Below, piece by piece: positions 1-12,567 of a stretch of DNA of 64,000 nucleotides. The stretch covers positions 56,608,454 through 56,672,453 of the forward strand of contig CM056742.1 in the NCBI GenBank assembly GCA_029851415.1, given 5' to 3'. Source of the stretch: Eretmocerus hayati. Its lineage: Eukaryota; Arthropoda; Insecta; Hymenoptera; Aphelinidae. Numbering within the stretch: position 1 is the stretch's first letter; each line of letters begins with the position of its first letter. Position numbers and translations under genes: made by a program. The notes beneath the pieces are model-generated. The model was not told where the DNA came from and did no database searches. It was given only the letters and a program-made list of their open reading frames with translations.

Positions 1-860
1 CCTCAACCGTCGAAACGCTCATTTTCGTCATTTGTCGATCCTCACAAGCCTCGCATCGCGACCGATATGAGGCTGTAGTAGGGGCGATTCTCATAGGCAT
101 TTCTTGAGGTACAAATATCAGTTTACACGTGGTTTCCATCCCAACGGAATCGAAATTTTCGTGTGCTACACGAAAAACGATTTTTTTGACCCCATTTACG
201 CGAAAATAACTTTTCTCATTTCAAGCCGCATCGTCGTGCGGAATCGAGCACACTATCGTTCTTGGGCTAGATTTGTAGGTTTTTGGATGTAGAATAATAT
301 GTCGTTTCTACAGATACGAAATATTCACCGCCCCGAGTGCTGCATCCATTAGAAGAGCGATACAGGAGAAAATGTAGAATCGGAGTTCGCTCCAACGAAT
401 CATCGGCACTCCGGCGCATTGATAGGCACAGCCTCGGGCGAAAATTATATGTTTCTATGTATTATAATCCATCACATATCCAATTTCCAGACCGATCGGT
501 GAACCGCCCCGCCTGTGGCGAGCTAAGGCGTGAGAGAACTATGGCCCTGTTCGGTCGAAAATTGTGATTTTGTCACGAAGAAGCGTCTCCCAGTACCTTT
601 CTATAGCAATTTTTAGACTTCTGAATGATGCAGAACTATTAAATATGAGTAGATCTTCAAAATGATCTAATGCGAGCGGCGGAAATAACGCGACTGTTGT
701 TCTGACAACGTGAAAATAGGCCTGTTCGGCCAAACCGCATACTTCGTGAGATTTGCCCATATATAGATCACTTTTCAACATGGGCCTATATGAGCGATAT
801 TAATCTCATAAACTGTATCTTTGATCAGGAGACCCATTTGACACAGTCACTCTGGATTCT
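1..860. other. No supported gene
   Basis: Unique-looking AT-rich sequence. The minus-strand open frame at 539-781 has a faint resemblance to the C-terminal part of non-LTR retrotransposon proteins (an aromatic 'AYFH' segment followed by a proline/leucine stretch). It is too short and too diverged to call. Nothing else recognisable was seen. Confidence 0.5.
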
Positions 861-3170
861 TCATCTTCTCAATACTACAAAACTGTAAAAAAATTTTGAG
901 AGGGATAGGTGACCCGGACCTCGCGGTCCTCTCTTGTCAGTGTTATTTGGACGTGGATTTCGAATTAATTTCATGATTTTGAATAACCTCCATAGAGATG
1001 AATATTCCATAGTTTCTTCAACTATCGAGTTTCTATGGAATTTCTTCATAACAGGCAGTATTTGACGGAACCCCCCCCCCCTCTCCAAGAATTATCAATT
1101 TTCTTCCAAAAGGTGAGTCATTGTTAAGCAAATCTCTGAGAGTTCTTCCAACTGCCTCGAGGGCCTTTTTTTGTATCATCGAAGCGTCGTCCCAAATGAT
1201 AACATCCGCCTCTCTAAGTCTATTTTCATCTGAATCAGATTTCAAGAATATAGTTTCAATGTCTTGGAATTTGATTGGTTATTTGAATTGTCCATGACTT
1301 GTCAATCCTTTCGATAACAGAAGCGATGCTATTCCCATCCAAGCCATCGACGGTATCTCAATTTTCTTCGATAAGAAAGAATAAATCAACGTTTTGTACG
1401 GAAAAGTCCTTCCAGATCCACCAGGTCTGTCGAAGAAGTGAGAACCGAATTCCACGTACGCCAATTCATCGAAGATCAATTTCTGTTCTTCATTCAACAT
1501 CTCGTGTATCTCTAGCAATTTTTCTCTCACATTCTCCCACCGAAATGTCAGAGAGTATACCACCATTCTGTAATCCATCTACCTCAGGTTGTGGTAGCTC
1601 ATAACTTTCTAGAGACATATCCTCCATCCATAGCATATATTTTATATTTTGGAGGGCTCTTTTTCCTCCATTATCTTCGAAGTCTTGTATGGAGGATTGT
1701 TTGAACCCTTCCCAAATAGTAGTCCCTTGAATGAATCCTGACAGTAGGAACCAACAGAAGAATTCCCAGGGTTGATTAGGGAACATAATAGTGCAAGCTT
1801 CTTCGAAAATTCTATTGATTTGTTCATCATCTTCTATCATTTCCATCACACGAGCAGTTTTTCTGTAACCATCGTGAGTCCGTCCCTCGAATGCTCTCAG
1901 ATATTCGTAATATTTCGCTCCTTCTACTCTATTCAAGATCAATTTGAGATGGAATCTTTCTCTATCCTTCGGCAATACAACGCTCGTTCTCCCAATGGTT
2001 TAGAATTTTTGTGAACGTAAACGTCTTAAGCGTTATCGGATCGATAGTATTTCGGAATTTTTATATACTTCAAGTTTCTAGGAAGTTCGCCTCTCTTATT
2101 CATTTCAAACCATCCAGTTGAAGTCGTTCCCCATTCTTCCAGTGCTTCTTCCCGATTCTCTCTGAACACAATCGATTGTCGATTCTCTACGTGAACAGCC
2201 TATCTCTCAACACTCCTGCCATACGATGGGAACTCTTGTATCCGCCATGCACACTCCAGCGGACTGAGATAACGCCCTTCTATGAAATCAGAGAGCTCAT
2301 TTCGGATTTCACATGAACTTTTAACTCCATCTGTTCTTCCGCACTTACAAAATTCTCGGTCAGATCCTTCATGTAAATAATCGAAGACATATTCTATGCT
2401 TTGTATAGAGCCGCAATATTCAACGTTAATGTGATATCTATATTCCTTCGATAAGAATGGATCGTAAGGTACAACCATAGAATTGTCAATAGCTATACAT
2501 TGCGAAGTACTCTTGTTCTTATAAATATGTCCTGCAGCTGTGTTGTTCCTCCTATCATATTTAGGGTAACCATCTTCCTTCATGTTCGTCCATTGCCTAA
2601 ATGGTTTTGGAAAATTTTTCCTAAAAGTTTCTGATTCTGCATTTAGACACGGAGATTCCTTTGTATGCGGTCCATGCAGCATGTGTTTGATCACAAGCTT
2701 TTACAGCTACTTATCGCTATTAGATGGTATCTCTGCTGAAATGTATTGATCGATTCCTCCAGTTGTCAACAGCTTGTTATTCGGATACGAAGTGACAAGT
2801 AGATGAATGTGGGCTAGAACTCTTTTCTGAAACACTATAGTCCAAACACACCCTACGGCTTTGCCAAAAAGATCTTTGTCCATAACATCTTAGATCAATT
2901 CATCCATTTCCATTTGAATAATCTGACAGTTATATTCGAAATATCATTCGGTGTTGTTCTTGGCGGGAATTCCTTCAAAACTTCCATCAGTTCTTCCCAT
3001 TTCGGGTTGCAAGTCATGGTTATGAGAAGATCAGGTACATACATACATTACTGAATCTTTCATTATAGCCATCACATTTTGATGATGTTGTTGCATATAT
3101 CTAGGGCCTTCGATATAGGTCGATGGTAATACAAAAAGATTCTCTAATCTCTCTCCTGACTCGAAATATT
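861..3170 (-). pseudogene. Helitron Rep/helicase, broken
   Basis: Decayed rolling-circle transposase of the Helitron superfamily (HUH Rep endonuclease fused to a PIF1-type helicase). Reading on the minus strand from about 3170, the pieces appear in family order. First comes a GPRYMQQ segment, then a Rep-core piece with FQKRVLAHIHLL (about 2790-2835) that holds the histidine pair of the HUH motif and ends in an SAEIP segment. Next is 2694-2200, with HMLHGP, RRNNT and HINVEYCGS. 1975-1490 is the linker rich in LILNRVEGAKYY/LRAFEG. 1578-1279 is the start of the PIF1 helicase with LNEEQ and a damaged Walker A (RPGGSGRT in place of GxGGTGKT). 1245-1033 holds IIWDDASMI, the Walker B region. 1088-861 has FRQILPV. 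Stops lie between blocks (for example about 2030 and 3050). A frame break coincides with a C homopolymer at about 1071-1081. The C-terminal helicase motifs are absent, so the copy is truncated and inactive. Terminal TC and CTRR ends were not located with confidence. Confidence 0.9.
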
Positions 3171-4049
3171 ACCGATATATTTAGAGCGCTGTTCTTGAAA
3201 GCGTTTGTGAGACCCTGTTAACATTCTATCCTAAGCCGTGACTAATGTTTTCTGAAAGAGTTCATCCTATTATTCTCTATCATCACGTAAGAATGAATGA
3301 AGTATTGTTGCGTCAATTTACCTCCATGAAGAAGAGGACTGAAATTGTTTGAATGACGCCTACAAGATAATCTGTGAGAATAATCTTGTGAAACAGATGA
3401 ATCTCTGTCTTTCAGAGGTCTTGATTTAGAAGAATGAGGGTTTTTTCCATACCCTGTACTCCAACCGAAGTCCCCCGAAGGGAAAAATTCGGGAAATAGC
3501 AGAGGGGTTTCCCCCTAGTATATATATATATATATACCAGGAGGTCAAGCGCCCTGCTCGCTCCGCTCGCCAACCCCCCAATTGAATTCAATTCTATTTT
3601 AATACTATTGAATGAAACTAACTATAAACACCCTGAAGCTCATCTCCCCACACCCAGCTTCTTTCACAACATCTATTCTTTCTCCATGCACTCTTAGCTC
3701 TTCCTACATTCACATATAAAACTCCCTACATTCTCTTCCATTTCTCTCTTTCCCGAATCCCCTACAATACTCCTGCGCACGCGCAACTCCGAAAGATAGT
3801 TATTTCAGTGGCTGATAATCATTCATTTTTGTTTTCCTGGTGCATCTGATCCCGTAGTACATCCTGTTACTGAATAGATGTTCCCATGATGAATCCATTT
3901 ACAGATTTCCTTGCTTGATCATAGAATGACTGTAGTTATCATTCAAACAAGCTGTGATTTACCGATTCTAGATTCCGCAACTCTTAATGATATTTCTCAT
4001 GGAATGATCCAACCCACCATCCAAATTTTTCCAAATTTTATGTCATTAT
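3171..4049. other. Non-coding; TA run and GC-rich palindrome
   Basis: No gene. It contains a (TA)n microsatellite at about 3520-3536. Next to it lies a GC-rich, self-complementary segment (about 3555-3575, GCTCGCTCCGCTCGC) of the kind seen near Helitron ends. It lies on the 5' side of the Helitron Rep gene and may be that element's leader, but no boundary can be proved. Confidence 0.45.
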
Positions 4050-7000
4050 TCTGAAAGTTGATACATTCTCTCCTTTGTCAAGAATTTCCAACGAGAGTTT
4101 CTCCGTATTGCAACATTTCATTATATTTCAGTATCAGTTGCTCTCAACGATTTGTCTGGTCGGTCACCGAGCACAATTTATTGTTTTCGTTGTCAATCTC
4201 ACAACGAACTCAAGGTATCAACTTCTTCACTATTTTTTTTTTCTATCCAACCACACTTTAGTTGCCTTCTTGGTAACCATTCAAAGTGTATTTCTGCATT
4301 GTCATTATCTGTTCCTCAACATGAACAGACTTCAGTTATCTTGTCTGTGACCGGACCAAGTTGGTTTCTAGTTTCTCAGTTTCTTTTTCTCAACGCCTAA
4401 CCACCCTGGAATAGTTTAGTCATTGACCAGGCTAATTGTATTTTTTGCGTTGTCATTCTCCCAAGAGAGTCAAGGTATCCAGTTTTTCGTGATGTTCTCT
4501 TCAACGTAACCAGACTCGAATTCTGTTGTCTCTCACAAGTCTAAGTTTCACCTTGTCTTTCAGTCTCTTTTTCTTAATATGATCAGAGTTGACTTCACTT
4601 GTCAGCGAACAGGCCAAGTTTCTTTTTTGTCTCGTCAGTCTTGCAAGGTAGTAGAGGCATCCAGTTCTACGTGAAGTTTTTTTCAACATAAATAGACTTC
4701 AGTTGTCTCGTTGATGCCTAGCCAAGTGTACTTCTTTGTCTTCTGTGTCTTCTTCTCAAGATATCCAGACATCAGTCATATCGTCATTGAACAGGTCAAG
4801 ATAATTGCTTTTTTGTCAGTCTCATTTCAGAAATATAACCAAACTTCAATTCTCTAATCAATCACAAGAATCATTTTATTTCTTCCTTTTCGTTCTCTTT
4901 CTCTCAAGATAACGATACATTAGTCATATTGTCGTTGACCAGGCCAAGTTATTCTCTTGGTCATCAGTCTCTTTTTATCAACATAACCATACTTGAATTG
5001 TCTGGTCAGTGACCAGGCCGAGTTTATACTTCTCCTCGTCAGTCTCACAACCCAGTCAAGGTATCCAGTAATTGCTTATGTTCTTCTCAACGTCATCATA
5101 CTTGAGTTGTCTGGTTGTTGACAAGGCCGAGTTTATTTTTTGAGATGTGTGTCTGTCAACGAAATCGAGTTATTCACTTCTCCATCATTCTTTTTAACTT
5201 AACGAGATTGGAGTTTTGTTGTCTGTGACCAAGTTTAATTTTTTTTCCGTTGTCAGTGTTATGCGGGAGTTGAGCTATCCATTTCTTCGTTATTAATTAT
5301 ATCTTTCCCTCTTAGTCTATTTCTCTCAACATAACCGAGTTTTCTCGTTACTGGCCAGGACAAGTTAATTCCTAGGTTATCACTCCCTTTTTCTCAAAAT
5401 GAGCAGGCCGAGTCCATTATTCTTGCTGTCAGTCTGGCAAAGTGGTCAATGTACCTATCCCTGGTTCATGTATCCTCTTACGTCACTAGATTCGATTTGA
5501 CTTGTCCGTGACCAGGCCAGAAATATTTTTTGTTTGTCGGTCTCTTTTTCTCAACATAACCAGAGTTGAGTTGACTAGTATCTCTTCATTAACATAACCA
5601 GACTCGTTTTGTCTCGTCACTGAACAGGACAAGTCACTTTCTTGGTTATCACTCCCTTTTCCTCAAAATGACCAGACTCAAGTTCTCTGGTCAGTGACCA
5701 GGCCGATTTCATTTTCTGCGTTGTCCGTCTCTCAAGGAAGTCAAGGTACCCATTTCTTCTCGATGATTCCCTTCAACTCAACCAGACTTGCTTCACCTTG
5801 TCTCATACCGACCGAAATTATTTCCTTGGGTATCAGTCTCTCCTCCTCTAGATAACCAGACTTGAGTTTGGCTCTTCAGTGACCAGGTCGAGTTCATTCT
5901 TCTGTTTGTCAGTCGAGCAAGGTTATCAACGTATGAATTCCTCCGTGATGGTTCCTCTATCGTCACCTGACTCTATTCGTCTTGTCAGTGACCAGGCCGA
6001 AAATATTTCTCGTGTGTCGGTCTGTTTCTCTCAACATAACCAGAGTTGAATTGACTGGTCAGTGACCAGGGTGAGTTCATTTTCTGCCTTGTCAGACTCG
6101 TAGGGTAGTCCAGGTATCCATTCCTCCCATATGTTCTTCTCAACGTTAACAAACTTGAGTAGTCTTATCGTTGACAAGGGCGAGTTAATTTTCTGGTTCT
6201 TAGTATTTTCTTATCAAAATATCGAGGCATTACTTGTCTGGTCAGTGACTGGGCCGAGTTGATCGTTCACGTTGTCTGTCTCGCAAGGGAGTCCAGTTAT
6301 TGATTTCTTCTTCATTTTTCTTAATGTATCGCAGACAACACAAACCATACTTGATTTGTGTTATCTGCAACCAGGTCAAATTCATTCTTTGCGTTGTGAG
6401 TGTCACGATGGAGTCAAGGTATGCTTTCGTAAGTTATGATTTTGTTCAATGTAACCACACTTGAGTTTTCTTGTCTCTGACCAGGGTCACTGTATTCCTC
6501 GCTCAAGAGTCACCTTCTCTCAGTATCACCAAAATTGAGTTGTTTCGTCGATGACCAGGGCAAGTTAATTTGTTGGTTATGAGTATCTCTCCATTAACAT
6601 AACCAGCCTCGTTTTGTCTCGTCACTGAACAGGACAAGTTAATTTCTTCGTTATCGTCCCTTTTCCTCAGAATAACCAGACTTCAGTTGTCTGGTCAGTG
6701 ACCAGCCCGAGGTTATTTCCTTCGTTGTCCGTGTCGCGGGGGAGTCAAGTTATGCATTTCTCCGTGATGATTTTCTTCAATGTGACCAGACTTTCTTTGT
6801 CTCCTCTCACACGAGGCGAAATTATTTTCTTGGCTCTCAGTCTCTCCTCCTCTACATAACCAGACTTGAGTTTGGCTCTTCAGTGAACAGGCCGAGTTCA
6901 TTCCTCTGGCTGTCATCCTACTAAAATCGTCGAGCCATACATTTCTCCGTGATGGTCCTTCTAACGTCACCTGACTCCATTTGTCTTGTCCGTGACGAGG

Positions 7001-7480
7001 CCAAAAATATTCCTTCTTCATCTGTCCCTTTCTCTCAATATAACTAGAGTTGAGTTGACTGGTCAGTGACCAGGCTGAGTTTATTTCCTGCCTTGTCAGC
7101 CTCGCGAGGTAGTCGAGGTATCCACTTCTCCTTGATGTTTTTCCAACGTTAACATCATTTCTTGCATTGTCAGTGTCACGAGGTCAAGGTTTGCTTTTGT
7201 TAGTTATGATTTTGCTCAATGTCACCAGACTTGAGTTATCTTGTCGGTGACTAGACTCAGTAAATTTTTCGCTCGTCAGTCTCTTCCTCTCAATATCTCA
7301 AGTTGTCTCGTTTATGACCACGCCAAGTTCATTTGTTTGTTCTCAGTGTCTTCTTTCAACATAAACAGACTTCACTAGTCTGGTCATTCACCAGGCTGAG
7401 TGTATTCTTTGCGTTGTCGGTCTTGCAAGGGAGTCAATGTATCCAGTTCTTCGTGATGTTTTTTTCAACGTAACCGATTG
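4050..7480. repeat. Diverged satellite with palindromic TGGTCAGTGACCA core
   Basis: About 3.4 kb of degenerate repeats. Recurring modules are a TGGTCAGTGACCAGG core followed by CCGAGTT, a GTTGTCAGTCTCGCAAGG block, a TATCCATTTCTTCGTGATG block and a TCAACATAACCAGACTTGAGTTGTC block. Core copies are visible near 5006, 5690, 5985, 6057, 6239 (mutated), 6694 and 7060. Whole paragraphs recur about 1,007-1,009 bp apart (for example 5592 against 6598, and 5880 against 6889), which indicates a higher-order unit on top of the short modules. The core is an odd-centred dyad (TGGTCA-G-TGACCA). Open frames across it are incidental. Confidence 0.8.
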
Positions 7481-8759
7481 TTATAGTTTTCGATAATGAA
7501 TAAGATTCGATTTCTTGATGTCCATCTCTCTTTTTTGCCTATCATTCTCCATTCGAATTTCCCGGAAAGTTTTTGACCCTCACTATTTCTTAGTTCTCAG
7601 ATTGAATAAGCATCAAATAATCTTTGAGATCACGATTTCGATGTTTTTTTGCATTCGTCTTTGGAGGGTCTGGGCAACTCAATAAACCTCCTATCAACAG
7701 TAGCCGCAACGATTGTCAACTAGTCAGCTAAAACCAAGTCATTTCACTGTTTGGACGGAACCGGAATCAATTCCCTGTGGTAAAATAATGTATGAATTGG
7801 AGTCAGGGTTACGTAAGAGAAAATAATGAAACTCGCAAGAAACTTGCACTCTTCATAGATTATAATAGTATAATTTAGATCATAGATCTGTATCCTTCTT
7901 GATCTTTTCAATCAGATGAGCCCAGTAATGTGGAGAAGATTATTGATCATGAATGATCACAGAGAATCCTGGAACAAAAAAATGTCTGAGTTCTCAATTT
8001 CAAGAATAGTATAAGATTATCTTAGGGATATATAGAACAATATTGAAGATCAAGATGTTGGGGAAAGCCAAAGGACAAGCTAACTTTTGCTTTCGTCCCC
8101 GCACTTTCCGACTTAGAACGTAAATATAAGCACAATACAATTTTCAATATACCGTTCTTCATGGGAAAATCGAAATTCGAAAGCATTTAAAAATTGACAC
8201 ACGGATTTGATTTTGCGATGATAAATTAGTTAAAAAAAGGAACGTGCCAATAGTGGTACCTCAATACGTGATCAGCTTCGGTTTAACAATATAGAAAGTT
8301 TAGTAGTGATACTTTTTCGAACTTCGAGATTTCAAAAATATTCTGTAAAATAGATAGATGTGACAATAATGTAATAGCTAGATGAGATTATGAGACATAG
8401 GAGATGATCATGGAAAGGTGGTATGGAAATCCACTAACATATTCGAATTTTTCGAAATGAATTATGGAATTATAATATTCGTGATTCCTAGATGAGAAGG
8501 GGAGAAAGATAAGATCTGTGATTGGGGGGAGGATTGAAGAATGCAGTTGAAGATCGAGATTTGAGATGATGAAGGAAATTGTTGGTCTATGTCAGATATT
8601 GATACCTCAGAAATTGGAGGGTTGCGAAGATTGAATGAATTGAACGTTATTGCTGAGGTTATTTTTGACTCATCAATGAGTAATGTGATCATTTTTCAAG
8701 ATATTTCGAAAAATTGAAATTTCTATGAAATTCTCATGGATGATGGCCTGGGGCTGTGA
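7481..8759. other. AT-rich non-coding stretch
   Basis: No gene, RNA or clear repeat boundary seen. The short minus-strand frame at 8462-8692 has simple composition and no recognisable domain. Confidence 0.4.
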
Positions 8760-9165
8760 TGCGTCCAAGGGTAAGGGTGTGGTTGGAGTCAAGGTGCGCC
8801 AGAAGGTGCGACAGGTGTACGGCGAGGTGAGGCTTGGGGTGCGGCTGAGGTGCGGCTTGGTGTGCGGCATGGGTGCGGATAGGTGCGGAGTGGTGCGGAT
8901 GGGTGCGAAGAGGTGCGGGAAGGGTGCAGAGGGTTGCGGGTGGGGTGCGAGTGGGGTGCGGATTATATATGGAATATTTTGAGGGACAGGGGTGCGGGTG
9001 GGGTGCGGAGTGGGTGCGGGTGAGTACGCGTGGTGCGCATGGTTGCGGGAGAGGTGCGTGTGGGTGCGCAGTGGGTGCGGATGGGGATGCGGTTGAGTGC
9101 GGCGTGGTGCGGGTGAGGTGCGGATTGGGTGCAGTGGGGGTGCGCGAGGTTGCGGCAAAAAACAC
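8760..9165. repeat. TGCGG-type G-rich minisatellite
   Basis: About 400 bp of irregular short repeats built on TGCGG and GTGCGGRTGGG variants. G is strongly concentrated on the plus strand and C on the minus strand. One interruption (about 8961-8990) is AT-rich. The long proline/histidine-rich frames on the minus strand and the glycine/valine-rich frames on the plus strand are by-products of the low-complexity sequence. Many GGG and GG runs lie close together, so G-quadruplex or R-loop formation is possible on the plus strand, as an inference only. Confidence 0.85.
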
Positions 9166-10055
9166 TAGGACTATATAATATAGGGAGATATACCTATCCA
9201 ATATGATGATTGAGGTTCTAGTAAGGTTTGTAACATGTGAATGCACTCTCCATATTCCCCCAATCAAAGAATGATGAGGATGAGAATGGAGATGTACCGG
9301 AGGAGGATAGAAAACCAAAACCAACCACGCAAGATGGTCTGAGTAAGGCTCTGAGCCATATGGTCAAATAGAAAGAGTTTCATGTAGATCGCGATGATCT
9401 CGATGGATTGGGATCGGTTTGTGATTTGAAATCAAAATTGGGTAATGATTTGATGAAAAGGCTGTAAATACAAACCTCAGTCTCAAACTTTATCATGACA
9501 AATAGCGTTCAAAATTTTCAATTGATTGATAACGAATTTATATTCTATTCATGATTGCATATGACTTCTGATACAGTAGTATATCCTACATTTCTTCACT
9601 CTTTTATGCTTCTGTAACTCGCCTTGATTCGATGTAATCATCTGACTTATTCTTCACTTCCGACATCCAGATGATATTGAATGTATTGACTTCTAGTAAC
9701 GAGTCCTTTCCCTGTCGAAACTTTTGAAACATTGCAAAAACGGCCACTTCCTTGAACGGCCAATTTCTTTCGATCCCGCAGGGTGGCCGGTAAGAGAGTT
9801 TCTACTATATATCATTTATTCAGACTCTAAACTTTGCACAGTGAGTACCCAGATGTCTTCTGTGGGTAGATTAGGGCTTTGGACGATGGATGTGAATTTT
9901 GAACATATTCAAATTCTGATGGTTCCTTCCAGTCTCTTATCACTGAGTTCACTCCATTCAAAGCTCTAGGGAGTCGATCAAGATTTGAATCCATCAATTA
10001 TGTATAAGGATCAGCACTAGTGAGTGATAATCAGGGTTTGTGACTAAACAAAACT
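9166..10055. other. Non-coding stretch
   Basis: No supported gene. The small frame at 9724-9969 shows no domain. The sequence is unremarkable AT-rich DNA. Confidence 0.4.
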
Positions 10056-10440
10056 GAACTCAATTATTTGATATGTTTCGTTTTGTTTATTGGTGACCGA
10101 AACGAAACTGAATGACGTTCAATTTCGTTAATGATGAACGAAACGAAACGTGAACGATTTGACAAAAAATTTCGACGAACGAAACTGAACATAGCTAATT
10201 CGCTCTTTGTTTTGTTGAATGGGGCCTCAACATGAGCAAAATTGATGAGGTTTCGTTCGTCACAGATTCGACAGGAATTTTGTATTTTTGCTCGAATAAC
10301 CTCTCACCGCGGGCCCGGAGCTGATGCTCCCAATGGAAGTAGAAGAGACGAAACTTCTCGGTCCAGTTTGATTTCGTTTATCTAAGAACGAAACTAAACG
10401 AAAATGACCCATCATTCCGTTGAAAACGAAACACATTACA
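10056..10440. repeat. ACGAAAC-rich repeat
   Basis: The heptamer ACGAAAC and its complement GTTTCGT recur many times in both orientations over about 380 bp (for example around 10080-10190 and 10365-10435). This looks like a small transposon-derived repeat with internal sub-terminal motifs. Clean terminal inverted repeats and a target duplication were not found. Confidence 0.5.
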
Positions 10441-10446
10441 GAGCGC

Positions 10447-10499
10447 TACAGGCAAACCGCAGTTTTTGCCAGCGTTTCAAACCCAGGTTTTGCCTGTAA
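10447..10499. repeat. Short inverted repeat, ACAGGCAAA arms
   Basis: A TACAGGCAAACC arm is followed about 30 bp later by its near complement GGTTTTGCCTGTA, so this 53-bp segment can fold into an imperfect hairpin. It sits directly left of the Transib-like element. Confidence 0.6.
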
Positions 10500-10516
10500 C
10501 ATATATACTCACGACG

Positions 10517-12562
10517 CACAGTGGGGCCGAGAAGTTCTTGGATAATTCACCTTTACGTGAATTTGCAACCAATGAACATATGCGCAGACGCAGGAGGTTG
10601 TTCTCGTTCATCCAAAAGTCTTCTGTTCGCGCATATGAGAGGTTCTACAGAACTTTTGACATTAGGCGTACTGCTCGCTATCTCTGAACCTTCAAAAGAT
10701 TATCAAAGTGTCGGAGTTGATTTGAATAGGTTCGAGGGCCTCGGAATGTGTACTCTATTTGCTGTTCTGTCAAAAGAATCTGTTTATTTACAGCACGGCC
10801 CGCAACCCTCATTCTTTGGGTATCTCTTAGCGTACTCGCGCCGTTTTTTGATTTCTTCAGCCTGCTTCAAAAATAACATTGCTCGAAAAATTCTGCCAAA
10901 ATTCAGTGACATTTTAAGCACCCTGTATATTGAGAAAAGATTGGTTTCAGACGCGTGCCTTCAACGTGGCGTTCATAAACAAACGTCGAAGTCGCGTAAC
11001 CGTGTTTTCACGAAAAGTTGAGATCTCCCGTACTGAGCTTATAAAAAAAATAACATTTGCGATAGTGACATGATCGAAACGGATTTCAATAGCTTGAAAC
11101 AACACAAAAAATATCCCGTTTGGTTTGGGTGCGTGCGACCAATTGCGTTTAAATGATAGCATCAAGAAGATGGGTCAGTTCATGCGCCCACTCGACTCAA
11201 AATGGTCAAATTTCCACGGCACGAGGGGGAGAAGGGGGGCACGCTCCTGGAATGTTTTGCCCATTTTTCTCCACCTATTTTTGAACAATATCCCATAGTT
11301 CTCATGTCCTGATATGGAATGTTATTTGAGTGAAAAGCATTACAAGAATTGTATCGAAGGGGTTGATGTGATCGAGCCCGTCTCAGCACTTCTATGAGGT
11401 TGCAATCGCTCATATCATCTTGGAAACAGATTAATCACACCAGAGAACCCATTCTACCTTCAAATGCCACCATAGACTTTATTCAAAAATTTTACGGTCA
11501 ATTGAAGAATTACGGACGAGGCGCCAGATCTTGAGCAGAAGGAATTTCAGAGCTCCGGCTTGTCGTACAGGCTTATCAAACATAGACACAGCATTACGCT
11601 GTAGATGTGTATGTTTGTGCTCACCGGTAAACATTGTAGAGAATTTTGGATTACTGTACAGGGGGGGGGGCTTGTAGTTATTCGCGCAACTAGTTGTTTT
11701 CTGATTCTGAGCTCTACTATCAATATCGGTTTCGGGCATTTGACGACAACTCTGTGCAAATCGACTATTATAACCATCTTGAAAGGATTTTAAAATTAGA
11801 TACATGGGAAATAGCTTGCGTCGTGCTAGATCGTCGATTGTGACAGGATATTCAATATTATTGATTCATGGAGAATAGTGAAAACAATGCTCGAGTCAAG
11901 AGGGAAAAATCGAGACTTAAACGAGAGGAGCAAGAGGAGCAATTGGAGAAGAAAAAAGAAAAAAAAATAGCATTTGCCATGTCTGCTTAAAATATGGAGC
12001 TCTACCTCGTGATTATCACTACTCTCGCCATCAGCACCACCCATATACTGTTGATCGAAAAACACTCTGGGACCTTAGTATTCAGATATATATATATTAT
12101 CACGATCCCGAATCATACAAAGACGCGTTGGAATGATTCTAGTTTCCAGAGCCATTTTCCTTGAATACCCCTTGTGGTGTAATAACGAGCTGGCGAGGCA
12201 GGAAAATCGTTGCTTTTCAGTCAGAATTACTCAAAAATCTGACCGATAACCACATCTAGCAGTGCGCGAATGTTCCGATTGGTTTACATTCGACTAAGAG
12301 TATCTAAAAGTCCTTTGGACGTCTGTGAACGTTCCTGATTGGTACAGGAATAACATTCCCCCAAATTAGTGGGCACGCACTTTTCCACTCCTTTTTGAGG
12401 TTCTAGTTACCACTCAAATTGATTCCAGACGCGTGCCATGAAAAAAAAAATTTCATTCTGCAGTAACCCAAATGTCAAAAGTTCTGTAGAACCTCTCATA
12501 TGTCGATTGGTTGCAAATTCACGTAATGGCGAATTATCCAAGTACTCCTTGGCCCCACTGTG
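10517..12562. mobile_element. Transib-like DNA transposon, non-autonomous
   Basis: The element is bounded by inverted CACAGTGGGGC ends. It is flanked on both sides by an exact 5-bp duplication, CGACG (10512-10516 and 12563-12567). The terminal heptamer CACAGTG and the GC-rich 5-bp target of CGWCG type match what is known of Transib, the transposon superfamily related to RAG recombination. The inverted arms agree for about 75 bp beyond the termini (GGATAATTC, ACGTGAATTTGCAACCAAT). The left arm carries an extra segment of about 55 bp (10580-10633) that the right arm lacks. Inside there is no transposase, only scattered short frames, so this is a non-autonomous derivative. The inner right arm joins a segment shared with the ATATGAG-ended elements near 45.3 kb. 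Confidence 0.85.
10578..10638. repeat. Palindromic micro-insert in left Transib arm
   Basis: A short segment beginning CATATGCGC and ending GCGCATATG interrupts the left terminal arm. The right arm shows the uninterrupted sequence (CATATGAGAGGTTC follows directly). It therefore looks like a tiny palindromic insertion of about 55 bp. Confidence 0.5.
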
Positions 12563-12567
12563 CGACG

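Noticed and set aside
8673..9324. Long proline/histidine-rich frames (161 and 196 codons) on the minus strand
   Set aside because: They are translations of the TGCGG minisatellite; opposite-strand frames are equally open and no domain is present.
10521..11021. 166-codon plus-strand frame
   Set aside because: It begins inside the Transib-like terminal repeat and has no domain or splice logic; likely chance.
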